From positions 1 through 64,000 of the forward strand of contig CAYGJL010000004.1 in assembly GCA_964350145.1 (NCBI GenBank): DNA of 64,000 nucleotides, read 5' to 3'. Both the position numbers and the translations under genes were made by a program. Shown here piece after piece: positions 15,816 to 25,586 of this stretch. The notes under the pieces were generated by a model. The model did no database searches, was not told where the DNA came from, and worked only from the letters and a program-made list of their open reading frames with translations. The stretch is from JACDCY01 sp964350145 (GTDB taxonomy: Bacteria > Gemmatimonadota > Gemmatimonadetes > Gemmatimonadales > Gemmatimonadaceae). Position 1 is the stretch's first letter; every line of letters begins with the position of its first letter.

Positions 15816-17396
15816 ATGAGTCAGCCGATAATCGCGACACCATCCACGCGCCCTCCACCACCGTCGGCACGCCCGCGCCAGCACGGCGATCCGTGCACGA
15901 TGATCATCTTCGGAGCGTCCGGGGATCTCGCGCGGCGGAAGCTCACGCCGGCGCTGTATTATCTCGCGGCGGCGAACCTGCTGGACGAGGGGTTCACGGT
16001 ACTGGGAGTCGCCCGGGAAGAGATGACCGACGAGCAGTACCGCGAGCGCATGCGGGCGGAGCTCGAGAAATCGGACGGATTCAAATCGCTGGACGAACGC
16101 GCGTGGACGTGGCTCGCGAGCCGGATGTGGTACTCTACGGCGGACTTCACCGACGCGGCGACGTTTCCGGCGATCGAGGAGAAGCTCTCCGCCGTCGACG
16201 CGCCGCGCGATGGAGCGGCGAACCACCTGTTCTATCTCGCCATACCTCCGAGCGTCTTCCCGGCCACGGTGACCAGCCTGGCTTCGTCCGGGCTGATGCG
16301 GCGCACGGCATCGGCCAGCGAGCTGCCGTGGAGCCGGATCGTCGTGGAGAAGCCCTTTGGGCGCAGCCTCGCGACCGCGCTCGAGCTCAACGCGTTGCTG
16401 CTCGACCGCGTGGGCGAGCACCAGGTTTACCGGATCGATCACTACCTCGGCAAGGAGGCAGTCCAGAACATTCTCGTCTTCAGGTTCGCCAACTCGATCT
16501 TCGAGCCGCTCTGGAACAGGCAGTACATATCGCACGTCCAGATAACCGCGGCGGAGTCGATCGGCGTCGGGACGCGCGGCAAGTATTACGAAGAAGCGGG
16601 CGTCGTGCGCGACATGTTTCAGAACCATCTGCTGCAGCTGCTCGCGCTCGCGGCGATGGAACCGCCCATCGCGATCGAGGCGGACGCCGTCCGCGATGAG
16701 AAGGTAAAAGTTCTGCGCTCACTCCGCCCACTGGTGGAGCGTGGAGCGGCCACGGCGGTGCGCGCGCAGTACGTGGCGTCCAAATCCTGCGAGGACGGCG
16801 CAATTGGTTATCGTTCGGAGCAGGGAGTCGCGGCCGACTCCACGACCCCGACCTTCGCCGCGATGCGGATCGCGATAGACAACTGGCGCTGGAAGGGCGT
16901 GCCTTTTTTTCTCAGATCCGGCAAGCGATTGAGGCAGCGGAAGTCCGAAATCGTCGTTGTGTTCAAGTCACCGCCGCACATGATCTTCGGGGCCGCGGGC
17001 GACACGCACGTGCCGCCCGGCCGGCTCGTGATGCGCGTGCAGCCGCGCGAGGGGATCGCGCTGCGCTTCCAGGTGAAGGCCCCCGGGACCGTGCACGAGC
17101 TCACGCCCGGGTTCGAGACTACGCCGGTCGAGATGGACTTCTGCTACGCCGAGGCATTTGACAAAGCTCCAAGCCCGGCGTACGAGACGCTGCTGCTCGA
17201 TACGATGGTCGGGGACGCCACGCTGTTCACCCGCAGCGACGAAGTCGAGATGGCATGGCGTGTGATGGATCCGCTGATCGAGCTGTGGTCGAACGGCGCG
17301 CCGCGCGACATGCCCGAGTACGGGGCCGGGAGCTGGGGCCCGCGCGAGGCGGACGAGCTGATCACCACGGAATTGCCGGGAGCGCAGTGGCTGTGA
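15816..17396 (+). CDS. zwf: Glucose-6-phosphate dehydrogenase
   Basis: First enzyme of the oxidative pentose phosphate pathway, making 6-phosphogluconolactone and NAD(P)H. 526 residues. The Rossmann nucleotide site is MIIFGASGDLARRKLTPALY near residue 30; the active site signature is YRIDHYLGKEAVQNIL near residue 205; VVEKPFGRSL and PFFLRSGKRL are also family hallmarks. ATG at 15816 was chosen over TTG two codons upstream. It shares a divergent promoter region with the acetyl-CoA hydrolase gene, and its stop overlaps the next gene (GTGA). Confidence 0.97.
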   Translation: MSQPIIATPSTRPPPPSARPRQHGDPCTMIIFGASGDLARRKLTPALYYLAAANLLDEGFTVLGVAREEMTDEQYRERMRAELEKSDGFKSLDERAWTWLASRMWYSTADFTDAATFPAIEEKLSAVDAPRDGAANHLFYLAIPPSVFPATVTSLASSGLMRRTASASELPWSRIVVEKPFGRSLATALELNALLLDRVGEHQVYRIDHYLGKEAVQNILVFRFANSIFEPLWNRQYISHVQITAAESIGVGTRGKYYEEAGVVRDMFQNHLLQLLALAAMEPPIAIEADAVRDEKVKVLRSLRPLVERGAATAVRAQYVASKSCEDGAIGYRSEQGVAADSTTPTFAAMRIAIDNWRWKGVPFFLRSGKRLRQRKSEIVVVFKSPPHMIFGAAGDTHVPPGRLVMRVQPREGIALRFQVKAPGTVHELTPGFETTPVEMDFCYAEAFDKAPSPAYETLLLDTMVGDATLFTRSDEVEMAWRVMDPLIELWSNGAPRDMPEYGAGSWGPREADELITTELPGAQWL

Positions 17397-19381
17397 CATT
17401 ACACGTCGTCCGAGCGATCACCTTTCTGCTGTGCACCACCGCCTGCGAGCGGCAGCAGGTCTCCGCCACGTCAGCGCCCGAGGCGCCCGAGGCGCTTCAC
17501 GCCGACAGCATCAAGATCACGCTGGAGCAGCCGGCCCGCGAGCTGGTCACGAGGGCGCGCACCTACGACCGGGCCAACAAGCTCGACAGCGCGCGCATCG
17601 GCTACCTCGAGGCGGCGGAGCGCGTACCCGAGATTGCGGACTGGCTGTATCTCCGCGCCGCGGGGGTGACGCCCGACAGCGCCGCGAGAAATGAGCTGTA
17701 CGACAAGATCACGACCGACGTCGCCCGCGCTCGGATCCGGATGAGCGAGGCGCTGGCGCGCGAGCGCACGGGCGACATGATCGGCGCGATCTCGGCGTAC
17801 GATCGCGCGGGCGCCCCGACCAGCGCCTTCCGGCTGCGCCTCGCGCGGGCGAGCGACGACGCGGCTCGCGCCGCGGTCCGGACCGGGCTGCTCGGACTGA
17901 TCCGGTCCAGCAGCGGCGACTCGCGCGAAGCGATCACGATGTTCGACCGGACCTTCACGCAGCGGTCGCCCGCCGAGGAGCTCGCGATCGCCCGGACCGC
18001 CGCCCGGACCGGAATGACGGGCCGCGCGGCCATCGGCTTCAAGGAGGCCGGCAAAGCGGGACTGCTGACCGCCAACGACCGCTTCACTTTCGGTCAGATG
18101 CTGGCGCGGCTGAACCGCGACGCCGACGCGGCGGCGCAATACGCGCGCATCACGGCCCCGGCCTCGCTGGCGGCACGCGCGCAGTACCAGCGCGCGCGCG
18201 CGCAGATCGCGATGCGGAACATCACGGCCGCGCGCGCCACGCTGCGCGCCATCACCACGAAATATCGCACCGACACCAGCTCGGCCGCGGCGCTGCTGTT
18301 GCTCGCGGACCTGGCCACCGACGAGAGCCGCGACGGGAATGCGCGGACCGCGCTGCGCGACGTGCTGCGCCGGTTTCCGTCGTCGTCCCAGGCGCCGATC
18401 GCCGTCTTCCGGGCGGCGATGATCTCGTTCATCCAGGGCGACTTCGAGACTGCCGCGTCGGAGTTCGAGGCCCTGGCCCACCAGTATCCGCGCAGCAGCG
18501 ACGCGACGGCCGCGCGGTACTGGGCGGGCCGCGCGCATCACGCCCTCGGCGACACCGCGCGCAGCCGCGCCGGGTGGCGCTCGCTCATGGCCGACGAGCC
18601 GTCGTCGTACTACACGGTGCGCGCCGCCGAGCGCCTGGGAGTGCCGCTCCCGCTCGGCGACGCCGCGCGCGACACCATTCCGAAGGTGCAGGAGCTCGAG
18701 GACGGGCTCCGGCGGATAGCGCTGCTCGGCGACCTCGGGATGGACGTGGAGCAACGCCATGAGTACGGCAAACTGTTCAGCGACGCGGCCAAGTCGCCCG
18801 ATCGCATGGTCGCGACGGCGCACGCGTTCTCCGGCACGCCGCAGGCATCGCGCGCGGTCGCGCTCGGCTGGCGCGTGATCAACGAGCACGGCCGCAGCCC
18901 GCTGCGGTACCGGCTGGTGCACCCGATCCTGGAGCTCGAGCGCATCGCCGCGGAAGCCGGGGAGAACGGACTCGATCCGGCGCTCGTGGCCGCGCTGATC
19001 AAACAGGAGTCGAACTTCAATCCGCGGGCGACGTCACCGGTCGGAGCGCGGGGAATGATGCAGATCATGCCGCCGCTCGGTACCCGGATGGCGCGTGCGC
19101 GCGGCATCCAGAACTGGCACATTGACAGCCTGTGGAATCCCGCGATCAGCATAGACTTCGGCACGCAGCACCTGGCGGAGCTGCTCAAGTCCTACCCACA
19201 CCTCGAGCACGGACTCGCCGCCTACAACGCGGGCGCTACTCCCGTCGCGCGCTGGCGCTTAAAGGCCGGCGCGTCCGACCCGGAAGTGTTTACGGAACGG
19301 ATACCGTTCGTCGAGACTCGCGACTACGTCCGAGCCATCGTGCGAAACCGCGCATTCTATCGGGCGCTTTATCCCTGGTGA
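17393..19381 (+). CDS. slt: Soluble-type lytic transglycosylase with TPR-like N-terminal region
   Basis: Cleaves peptidoglycan glycan strands with 1,6-anhydro ring formation; periplasmic. 662 residues from a GTG overlapping the zwf stop. A short signal (AITFLLCTTAC) may be a lipoprotein signal with a poor lipobox. About residues 50-500 are alpha-helical repeats as in Slt70, and the C-terminal SLT domain has LVAALIKQESNFNPRA (catalytic Glu), SPVGARGMMQIMP, and HGLAAYNAGATPVARW, then ETRDYVRAIVRN. The last 92 nt overlap, antisense, the 3' end of the RND transporter gene. Confidence 0.93.
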   Translation: MTLHVVRAITFLLCTTACERQQVSATSAPEAPEALHADSIKITLEQPARELVTRARTYDRANKLDSARIGYLEAAERVPEIADWLYLRAAGVTPDSAARNELYDKITTDVARARIRMSEALARERTGDMIGAISAYDRAGAPTSAFRLRLARASDDAARAAVRTGLLGLIRSSSGDSREAITMFDRTFTQRSPAEELAIARTAARTGMTGRAAIGFKEAGKAGLLTANDRFTFGQMLARLNRDADAAAQYARITAPASLAARAQYQRARAQIAMRNITAARATLRAITTKYRTDTSSAAALLLLADLATDESRDGNARTALRDVLRRFPSSSQAPIAVFRAAMISFIQGDFETAASEFEALAHQYPRSSDATAARYWAGRAHHALGDTARSRAGWRSLMADEPSSYYTVRAAERLGVPLPLGDAARDTIPKVQELEDGLRRIALLGDLGMDVEQRHEYGKLFSDAAKSPDRMVATAHAFSGTPQASRAVALGWRVINEHGRSPLRYRLVHPILELERIAAEAGENGLDPALVAALIKQESNFNPRATSPVGARGMMQIMPPLGTRMARARGIQNWHIDSLWNPAISIDFGTQHLAELLKSYPHLEHGLAAYNAGATPVARWRLKAGASDPEVFTERIPFVETRDYVRAIVRNRAFYRALYPW

Positions 19382-22300
19382 ACGCGACCGCGTCCTCCAG
19401 CAGCGTGTAGACAACCGGCACCACCAGCAGCGTCAGCAGGGTCGAGGTGATCAGTCCGCCGATCACCGCCCGCGCCATCGGCGCGCGCTGCTCCGCTCCC
19501 GCGCCCAGCGCGAGCGCCAGCGGCAGCATTCCGAAGATCATGGCGACGGTCGTCATGATGATGGGCCGCAGGCGGATGCGGCCCGCGAGCAGCAGCGCCT
19601 CCATCCGGTCCTTCCCGAGCGCGCGCTGCTGGTTGGCGAAATCCACCAGCAGGATGCCGTTCTTGGTCACCAGTCCCATCAGCATGATGATCCCGATCAT
19701 CGTCATCACGTTGAGATTCCCGCGCGTCAGCAATAGCGCGAGCGCCACCCCGAGGAAGCTGAGCGGCAGCGCCATGAGAATCGCGAGCGGCTGGAAGAAC
19801 GAGCCGAACAGCGATGCCAGGATCAAATAGATGAAGATGACCGCGAGCAGCAGCGCTTCCGCGACGTAGCCCTTGGTCTCTTTCAGGTTCTGCACGTCGC
19901 CCGTGAACACGGTGTGGTACCCGACGGGGAGCCCGAGCGAATCGATCGCCGCCTGCGCCGCGTCCGCGACCGTGCCCATCGAATAGCCCGGGAGCACGCC
20001 GGCGCTGACGGTCATCTGCCGCTCGAGGGCGCGGCGCTCGATCTGCTGCGGCCCGAGGCTCGAGCGAATGTCGGCTACCTGTGACAGCGGCACGCTCCCG
20101 CCGCGGCCGGTGGACGGGTCGATCGTGGTGCTGATGACCGGAATGTTCGCGACGTTCGCCGGGGTGGACCGCATCGAGTCCGGATAGATGACGATCACGT
20201 CATGAGAGTAGCCCTGCGGGTCCTCCCAGCGCGTCGCGCGTTGGCCGGCGAACATCGGCTGCAAGGTGGACGCGATGCTGCCGATTCCCAGTCCGGCGGC
20301 CCACGCCTGCTGCCGGTCCACGTTTACGTCCAGCTGCGGGATCGCGCCTTCCTCGCTCGAGTTGGGCTCCGCCACGCCGGGCACCGCGCGCACGGCTTCC
20401 AGAACCTGCATGGCCGCGATCCGCAGCCGCGATTCCTCCGGACCCTGCACCTGGATGCTGATTGGTTGGCGGTAGCCACCGAAGATCGAGGGGGTGCCGG
20501 TGATGGACGGCTGGATCCCCGGAATCATGCGGAGCGCGACGCGCAGCTCGTTCTGGAAATCGTCCTGCGATTTCGCGCGCTCCGATTTCTGGACCATCTT
20601 CACGTAAACGGAGCCGTTGTTCGGCGAGCCGCGAAATCCGCCGCCGATCGTCATGTACGTCAGCGTCACCTCCGGCTTGCTACGGAGAAACGCGTCGACC
20701 TCCTTGCCTTTATCAAGCGTGTGCGAGAGCGACGATCCGGGCGGGGTGCGGAACTGCACGTTGAATTCTCCGCCGTCCACTTCCGGCAGCCAGCTGAAGC
20801 CCAAGCGTGGAAGAATCAGTCCAGCGATGACGATCGACGCCAGCGCGCCCGCCATCACGATGCCGCGGTTCATCAGCGCCCAGCGCAGCCTGGACGGATA
20901 CACGTCGGCGGTGCGCTCGAACCAGTCGTCGAACGCTCCCGCGATCCGCCTGATGCCGCGCCGCTGGCCGGGCTCCTGCTTGTACGCGTCCGGATCCTTC
21001 CACACGCTGGACAGCATCGGGTCGAGCGTGAACGACACGAACAACGAAACGAGCACGGCGAACGAAACGGTCACGCCGAACTGGAAGAAGATCTTCCCGA
21101 TCATTCCGCCCATGAACGCCACGGGGATGAACACGGCGATGACCGCCATCGTCGTGGACACGACCGCGAGGCCGATCTCGCTCGTACCCTCGCTCGCCGC
21201 GCGGTGATGGTCCTTACCCATCTGGACGTGCCGAACGATGTTCTCGCGCACGACGATCGCGTCGTCGATGAGCAGTCCGATGGCGAGCGACAGCGCCAGC
21301 AGCGTCATGTTGTTGATCGTGAAGTCGAACACCCACATCACGAAGAACGCCGAGATGATGCTGACGGGGAGAGTCAAGCCGGTGATGATCGTCGAGCGCC
21401 ACGAGTTCAGGAACAGGTAGATGATCGCGATCGTCAGGATCGCGCCGAGCACCAGCGTGAGCTGGACGTCGTGCAGCGAGTCCCTGATCCTGTGTGAGTC
21501 GTCGCGGATGAGCCGGAGCTGCACGTCCTCAGGCAGCCGGCGCTGAAGCTCGCCCATGGCCACGGCGACGGAATCAGAGACGGCGACCGTGTTTGCGCCC
21601 GACAGCTTGATGATGTTGATCGCGACCGCGGCGGTGTCGTTGAGCAGCGCGGCGGAGCGTGGAATCGCGACGCCGTCCACCACGCTCGCGACGTCACCCA
21701 GGCGGATGGGCACGCCGTCGCGCACGGCGATCACCACGTCCGCGAAGTCGCGCGGATCCACGATTCGGCCCGTGACACGGATTGACCGCTCGCTCGCGCC
21801 CTGCTCGACGCGGCCCGCGGGGACTTCCTGGTTCTCGCGCTGCAGCGCGGCGGTGATCTGCGCTGGCGCTATCCCGTACGAGCGGATCGCCTCGGGGTCC
21901 AGCTCGATGCGGATCTGCCGTGTGGCGCCGCCCACCACACTTACGTCGCCGACGCCGGGCACGGCGCCGAGTCGCGTTGCCACGACCTGCTCGGCCATGC
22001 TGGTCATCTCGCGGAGCGGGCGCTCCGAGCTCTGGAGTCCGAGCGAGATGATCGGACGCGAGTTCGGATCGAACCGGTTCACGATCGGCTCTTCGATATC
22101 GGGCGGCAGACCGCGGCGGATCCTGGCGATCTTGGATTGTACGTCCTGCTGCGCGGTCAGCACGTTCACGCCGAGCTCGAGCTGCACGCGCACGATCGCG
22201 CTGCCGTTCATGGACGTGGACGTGATTTCGCGGGCTCCCTCGACCGTGTTGAGCGCTTCCTCGATCGGGCGCGCGATGTCACGCTCCATGACCTGCGGTG

Positions 22301-22463
22301 AAGCGCCGGGGTAGGTGACCTGCACGATCACGACCGGATACGTGATGTCGGGGTACTCGTCGATGCCAAGCCGCTGGTACCCGACGATTCCCAGGATGAC
22401 CAGCGTCGCCATCATCATGGTGGCGAATACCGGGCGGCGGATGGAGATGTCGGCGAGAATCAT
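19290..22463 (-). CDS. RND multidrug efflux transporter permease (AcrB-like)
   Basis: Inner-membrane, proton-driven pump of the HAE1 type. 1057 residues, normal length. It opens with the conserved SIRRPVFATMMMATLVILG, has IDEYPDITYPVVIVQVTYPG, the pore-domain repeats, IGLLIDDAIVVRENIVRH in transmembrane helix 4 (the Asp pair for proton transfer) and MLMGLVTKNGILLVDFANQ near TM10. Third gene of the tolC-adaptor-pump operon; its ATG overlaps the adaptor stop (ATGA). The C-terminal tail of about 30 residues is basic, unlike the core, and is encoded opposite the slt 3' end. Confidence 0.96.
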   Translation of the reverse strand: MILADISIRRPVFATMMMATLVILGIVGYQRLGIDEYPDITYPVVIVQVTYPGASPQVMERDIARPIEEALNTVEGAREITSTSMNGSAIVRVQLELGVNVLTAQQDVQSKIARIRRGLPPDIEEPIVNRFDPNSRPIISLGLQSSERPLREMTSMAEQVVATRLGAVPGVGDVSVVGGATRQIRIELDPEAIRSYGIAPAQITAALQRENQEVPAGRVEQGASERSIRVTGRIVDPRDFADVVIAVRDGVPIRLGDVASVVDGVAIPRSAALLNDTAAVAINIIKLSGANTVAVSDSVAVAMGELQRRLPEDVQLRLIRDDSHRIRDSLHDVQLTLVLGAILTIAIIYLFLNSWRSTIITGLTLPVSIISAFFVMWVFDFTINNMTLLALSLAIGLLIDDAIVVRENIVRHVQMGKDHHRAASEGTSEIGLAVVSTTMAVIAVFIPVAFMGGMIGKIFFQFGVTVSFAVLVSLFVSFTLDPMLSSVWKDPDAYKQEPGQRRGIRRIAGAFDDWFERTADVYPSRLRWALMNRGIVMAGALASIVIAGLILPRLGFSWLPEVDGGEFNVQFRTPPGSSLSHTLDKGKEVDAFLRSKPEVTLTYMTIGGGFRGSPNNGSVYVKMVQKSERAKSQDDFQNELRVALRMIPGIQPSITGTPSIFGGYRQPISIQVQGPEESRLRIAAMQVLEAVRAVPGVAEPNSSEEGAIPQLDVNVDRQQAWAAGLGIGSIASTLQPMFAGQRATRWEDPQGYSHDVIVIYPDSMRSTPANVANIPVISTTIDPSTGRGGSVPLSQVADIRSSLGPQQIERRALERQMTVSAGVLPGYSMGTVADAAQAAIDSLGLPVGYHTVFTGDVQNLKETKGYVAEALLLAVIFIYLILASLFGSFFQPLAILMALPLSFLGVALALLLTRGNLNVMTMIGIIMLMGLVTKNGILLVDFANQQRALGKDRMEALLLAGRIRLRPIIMTTVAMIFGMLPLALALGAGAEQRAPMARAVIGGLITSTLLTLLVVPVVYTLLEDAVAFTRDKAPDRMRGFARWLGRSRESRRTVSVP

Positions 22464-23632
22464 GGCGACGCCGGTCTGGAGGCTGGCCGCGCCGGCGCGG
22501 CGCCGTCACCGGCCGGCGCGTCGCCGCCGATGATCGCGACGCGCATTCCGCGGCCGACCGTGCCCACGTTGCCGACTATTACGCGGTCACCCGCGGCGAG
22601 ACCTGACAGGATCTGCGCGAGCCCGGACGCTTCGTCCATGACTCCGATCGTCACCGCGGGCTGCTCGATGACGCCGCCCGCGATCTTGTAGACGAACGAT
22701 TCCCCGGACGCAGCTTGCCGCACCGCGGGAATCGGCACGGTCAGGGCGTTGCTGATCGTGCGCGACACGACCGTTCCGCTGGCGAACGTCCCGCCCTTGA
22801 GCAGCGCGTTCCCGTTGGGCACCTGGACGTACACGGTCAGGGCGCGCGTCGACGGATCGATCGTCGGGCTGAAGCGAGAAACACGGCCCTCGAACTGCCG
22901 TCCGGCTGCCTCGAATCGCACGCGCTGCCCCACCGAGATGCTCGACGCGCGGCGCTCGGGGACGGCGGCGGCCAGCTCGAGGACGTCGCTGCGCACCAGG
23001 GTGAACAGCTGCGTGCCGCGCGCGACGTGCTCGCCTGGCTCGACATGCCGCGTCTGCACCGTAGCCGACGAAGGAGCCAGCACGCGCGTGTCACGAACCC
23101 CGAGCCGCGTGGATCTGAGCCGCGCATCGGCAGCCGCCTTGCGGGCGCGGGCGGTGGTCACGGCCTGCTGGGCCGCGCGCAGGTCGCGCTCCGGGATCGC
23201 ACCCACGCGGTGCAGCTCGCGGGTCTGCTCGAGGTTCCATTCGGCGGTGGACAGCTCGCCCTGCGCGGCGACCTGATCAGCCCGCGCGCTCTGCTCACCG
23301 CCCTGCTGATCCAGCGATTCGAACACCGCGAGCACCTGTCCAGTACGCACACTCTCGCCTTCACGGACGTACACCGCGGTGAGATCTCCTTCCAGCCGCG
23401 AGCGAACGTCTATGGTCTGGATCGGGCGCAGCGTGCCGGTGATCGGTACGCCCTCTTCGACGGAAGAGTTGCGCGCGATTGCGATGTCGGTCGGACCGAG
23501 GGTGACCGCCCGCTGCGGGCGCCCTCCGGCAGGAACGCCGGCCGTGGGCGCCCCCCCGGCTCCCGCCGGGGTGTCGGCGTCGCCTCTGGAGCAGCCCGCG
23601 ACCGCGATGAAAGCCAGGACCAGCAGGCGCAT
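22460..23632 (-). CDS. RND efflux periplasmic adaptor subunit (MFP), lipoprotein
   Basis: Membrane fusion protein joining the RND pump to the outer-membrane channel. 390 residues starting MRLLVLAFIAVAGC with a clear lipobox (VAGC, cysteine 14), so it is lipid-anchored. After a Gly/Ala/Pro-rich linker come a barrel-sandwich half (IDVRSRLEGDLTAVYVREGE), a long helical hairpin (about 105-190) and its return (VLAPSSATVQTRHVEPGEHV), then the beta-barrel (RVSRFSPTIDPSTRALTVYV). The start lies 1 nt after the tolC-like stop, and the stop overlaps the pump start. Confidence 0.95.
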   Translation of the reverse strand: MRLLVLAFIAVAGCSRGDADTPAGAGGAPTAGVPAGGRPQRAVTLGPTDIAIARNSSVEEGVPITGTLRPIQTIDVRSRLEGDLTAVYVREGESVRTGQVLAVFESLDQQGGEQSARADQVAAQGELSTAEWNLEQTRELHRVGAIPERDLRAAQQAVTTARARKAAADARLRSTRLGVRDTRVLAPSSATVQTRHVEPGEHVARGTQLFTLVRSDVLELAAAVPERRASSISVGQRVRFEAAGRQFEGRVSRFSPTIDPSTRALTVYVQVPNGNALLKGGTFASGTVVSRTISNALTVPIPAVRQAASGESFVYKIAGGVIEQPAVTIGVMDEASGLAQILSGLAAGDRVIVGNVGTVGRGMRVAIIGGDAPAGDGAAPARPASRPASP

Positions 23633-23633
23633 G

Positions 23634-25073
23634 TCAGTTCGTGTCCGCACCGGAGCTCTCAATGACGGGAATCGAAACACCGAGCGCCCTCGAGAGCGAC
23701 GCGGCGGCGAGATAAAGATCATAGACGGCGCGCGCTTCCGTCATTTGCGCGGTGATCAGCGCGAGTTGGGCGTCGGACACCTCGAGCTGGGTGCCGAGTC
23801 CGCGCGTGAAGCGCAGTGACGCCAGGCGAAACGCCTCGTCGGCTTCGCTGACGGTCTGCCTACGCGCGGAGTACAGCGCCTTGGCGCGGTCCAGGTTCTC
23901 TCTCGCGCTCGCGACCTCGATGCGAACGCGCTCGCGCTCCTGTACGAGGTCGAGCTCGGCGAGACGGGCCTGGGCCCGCGCGAGCGCGATGTTGCCCCTG
24001 GCACGCATGCCGTCGAATAGAGGGAGGCTCACCGCGACGTTCATTGAGCGGTCCGGAAACCAGCCGCCGTTCTGCTGGGTGCAGACGCGGTCCGGCGCGC
24101 TACCCGCGGGACATGTCACCGGCACGAGCCGGCCGCGGCCGGGCGGGAAGCCGCTGACGGGGAACGCGAGGTAGCCGAGCTGCGCGTTGAAGCTAACGCT
24201 CGGCAGCAGGTCGGCGCGCGCCGCGGAGACCGCGTCGCGGCGCGCCGCGGCCACGAGCTCGGCCGAGCGTATCGCCGCCCGCTCGGCGGTCGCGCCGGCG
24301 GCTTCGGCTTGCGCGACCATGCGCTCCACGGTGGCGCTGTCTATGACGGTGACGAGCTCGAGCGGACGGTCGAGCGGCGCGTTGACCAGCCGCTTGAGCT
24401 CGAGCTGGGCGAGTTCGGCGTCGCCGCGCGCCTGAATGACGTTCGGCTCGATGTTGGCCTGCTCGACGCGCGCACGCAGCACGTCGTACCGGGCCGCGCG
24501 GCCGGCGCGCTCGAACTGCTCGGCCTGGACCACGCGCTCGCCGGCCAGCGCGTACGCCGACGTCTGGATCTCCAGCGCGCGGGCGCTGAACAGCGCCTGC
24601 AGATATGCGCGCTGCACGTCGAGCGCGACCTGCGCCCTTTCCTCAGACTCGTTCAGCCGCGCGGACTCGCGCACGCGCCGGGCAGCGCGCTTGCCCGCGG
24701 TCAGCCGTCCACCCTGAAAGAGCGGCTGCGAGAAGCTGGCGTTGGTGTTGTACGTGTTCGGCTGGTTGAACACGGCGCCAACCGCCTGGGCGCGCGCGCT
24801 CTCCATGACGTGCGTCTGCGTCGCGTTGAGGCGGAGTTGCGGGAGCGCGGCCGCCTGCGCAACGGTCACCTGCGCGTCGGCAACGTCCACCCGCAGCGCG
24901 GCGGCGCGCGCCTCGTCCCCCGTCCGGAGCGCGGACGCGATCGCGGCGGCGAGGGTGAGCGGGAGACTGTCCGCTGTCTGCGCGGAGGCGGCGGAAGTCA
25001 CAAACGACAACGCGGCCAGGAGCGCGAACATCTCGGCTGGCCGCGGCAGCATTCGGTGCATGGAGGGCATCAT
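23634..25073 (-). CDS. TolC family outer-membrane efflux protein
   Basis: Trimeric outer-membrane channel/periplasmic tunnel component of the RND system. About 479 residues with a signal peptide (EMFALLAALSFVTSAASA before QTADSLPLTL) and two long helical repeats: TLAAAIASALRTGDEARAAA early and again, after mid-protein, ARADLLPSVSFNAQLGYLAF; near the end GLGTQLEVSDAQLALITAQ, the family hallmark. Several ATGs cluster at the start (25073, 25070, 25061); none has a good Shine-Dalgarno, so the exact start is uncertain. First main gene of the minus-strand efflux operon. Confidence 0.92.
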   Translation of the reverse strand: MMPSMHRMLPRPAEMFALLAALSFVTSAASAQTADSLPLTLAAAIASALRTGDEARAAALRVDVADAQVTVAQAAALPQLRLNATQTHVMESARAQAVGAVFNQPNTYNTNASFSQPLFQGGRLTAGKRAARRVRESARLNESEERAQVALDVQRAYLQALFSARALEIQTSAYALAGERVVQAEQFERAGRAARYDVLRARVEQANIEPNVIQARGDAELAQLELKRLVNAPLDRPLELVTVIDSATVERMVAQAEAAGATAERAAIRSAELVAAARRDAVSAARADLLPSVSFNAQLGYLAFPVSGFPPGRGRLVPVTCPAGSAPDRVCTQQNGGWFPDRSMNVAVSLPLFDGMRARGNIALARAQARLAELDLVQERERVRIEVASARENLDRAKALYSARRQTVSEADEAFRLASLRFTRGLGTQLEVSDAQLALITAQMTEARAVYDLYLAAASLSRALGVSIPVIESSGADTN

Positions 25074-25108
25074 CCCAAAATACCTGGGATCGCCCGAAAT
25101 CGTTGAGA

Positions 25109-25300
25109 CTAGGGAGCTTCCTCCGAGTCCTGCTGCGACTTCTTCCGCGCCAGGAATTTGTCCTGTAGCCAGGTGCCCGGCATCACGAAGAGCGGCGTCA
25201 GAACGATTCCCAGCAGGGTGTTGATCCAGATCAGCGCGATATAGAACGCGATCAGGCCGAAAGAGACCCAGAGAGTGCCGAGGGGACCGTGAGTTTCCAT
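25109..25300 (-). CDS. Small membrane protein, function unknown
   Basis: 63 residues, METHGPLGTL at the start, then a long hydrophobic region that could be one or two membrane helices (FGLIAFYIALIWINTLLGIV, then TPLFVMPG), and a charged tail (KFLARKKSQQDSEE). It lies 35 nt before the TolC-like gene in the same direction, so it is likely the first gene of the efflux operon. I do not recognise a family. No strong ribosome site is visible, and the case rests on composition and position. Confidence 0.55.
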   Translation of the reverse strand: METHGPLGTLWVSFGLIAFYIALIWINTLLGIVLTPLFVMPGTWLQDKFLARKKSQQDSEEAP

Positions 25301-25315
25301 GCTTGAAAGATAAAG

Positions 25316-25343
25316 GTGACCAGTGGCTAGTGACTAGTGTACC
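25316..25343. repeat. Heptamer array 7 (GTGACTA flavour), short
   Basis: GTGACCA, GTGGCTA, GTGACTA, then decayed GTGTACC. It lies in the divergent region between the small membrane protein and tolB, not after a stop codon, and joins directly onto the D-type inverted repeat. Confidence 0.7.
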
Positions 25344-25344
25344 G

Positions 25345-25530
25345 GCGATTGCGGATCGAGGACTTTGCGGCCTCAGGACCAACGGCCATCGCGGATCGGC
25401 GATTAGTCGAGGATTGCGGAGAGAGGCATTCCGCAATCCTTCCCTCTGTTCCGCTCATCCTCAGTCCTCAATTAATCGCCGATCCGCGATTGTAGTTAGT
25501 CCTGAGGCCGCAAGGGTTCGCATTCCGAAG
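25345..25530. repeat. Long imperfect inverted repeat, D-type element copy 2
   Basis: A nested hairpin of about 185 nt. The inner stem GGATTGCGGA (25411-25420) pairs exactly with TCCGCAATCC (25430-25439). The middle segment 25386-25413 matches the complement of 25465-25492 at 25 of 28 bases, and CTTTGCGGCCTCAGGACCAA near 25363 pairs with TTAGTCCTGAGGCCGCAAGG near 25495. Bases 25364-25413 are nearly identical to 6529-6578. Heptad-spaced variants such as ATCCTCA, GTCCTCA are visible in the right half. Confidence 0.85.
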
Positions 25531-25586
25531 TCGCTTATGGGCGGCCACGGACTAATCAAGCGCGATCGGTGACTAAGTTGAGTGTG

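Noticed and set aside
14647..15819. 390-codon plus-strand frame over the acetyl-CoA hydrolase gene
   Set aside because: No recognisable protein features; the minus-strand gene has clear CoA-transferase motifs over the same span.
25061..25436. Long N-terminal extension of the TolC-like protein
   Set aside because: It reads through the D-type repeat and a separate small gene; the real signal peptide begins near 25073.
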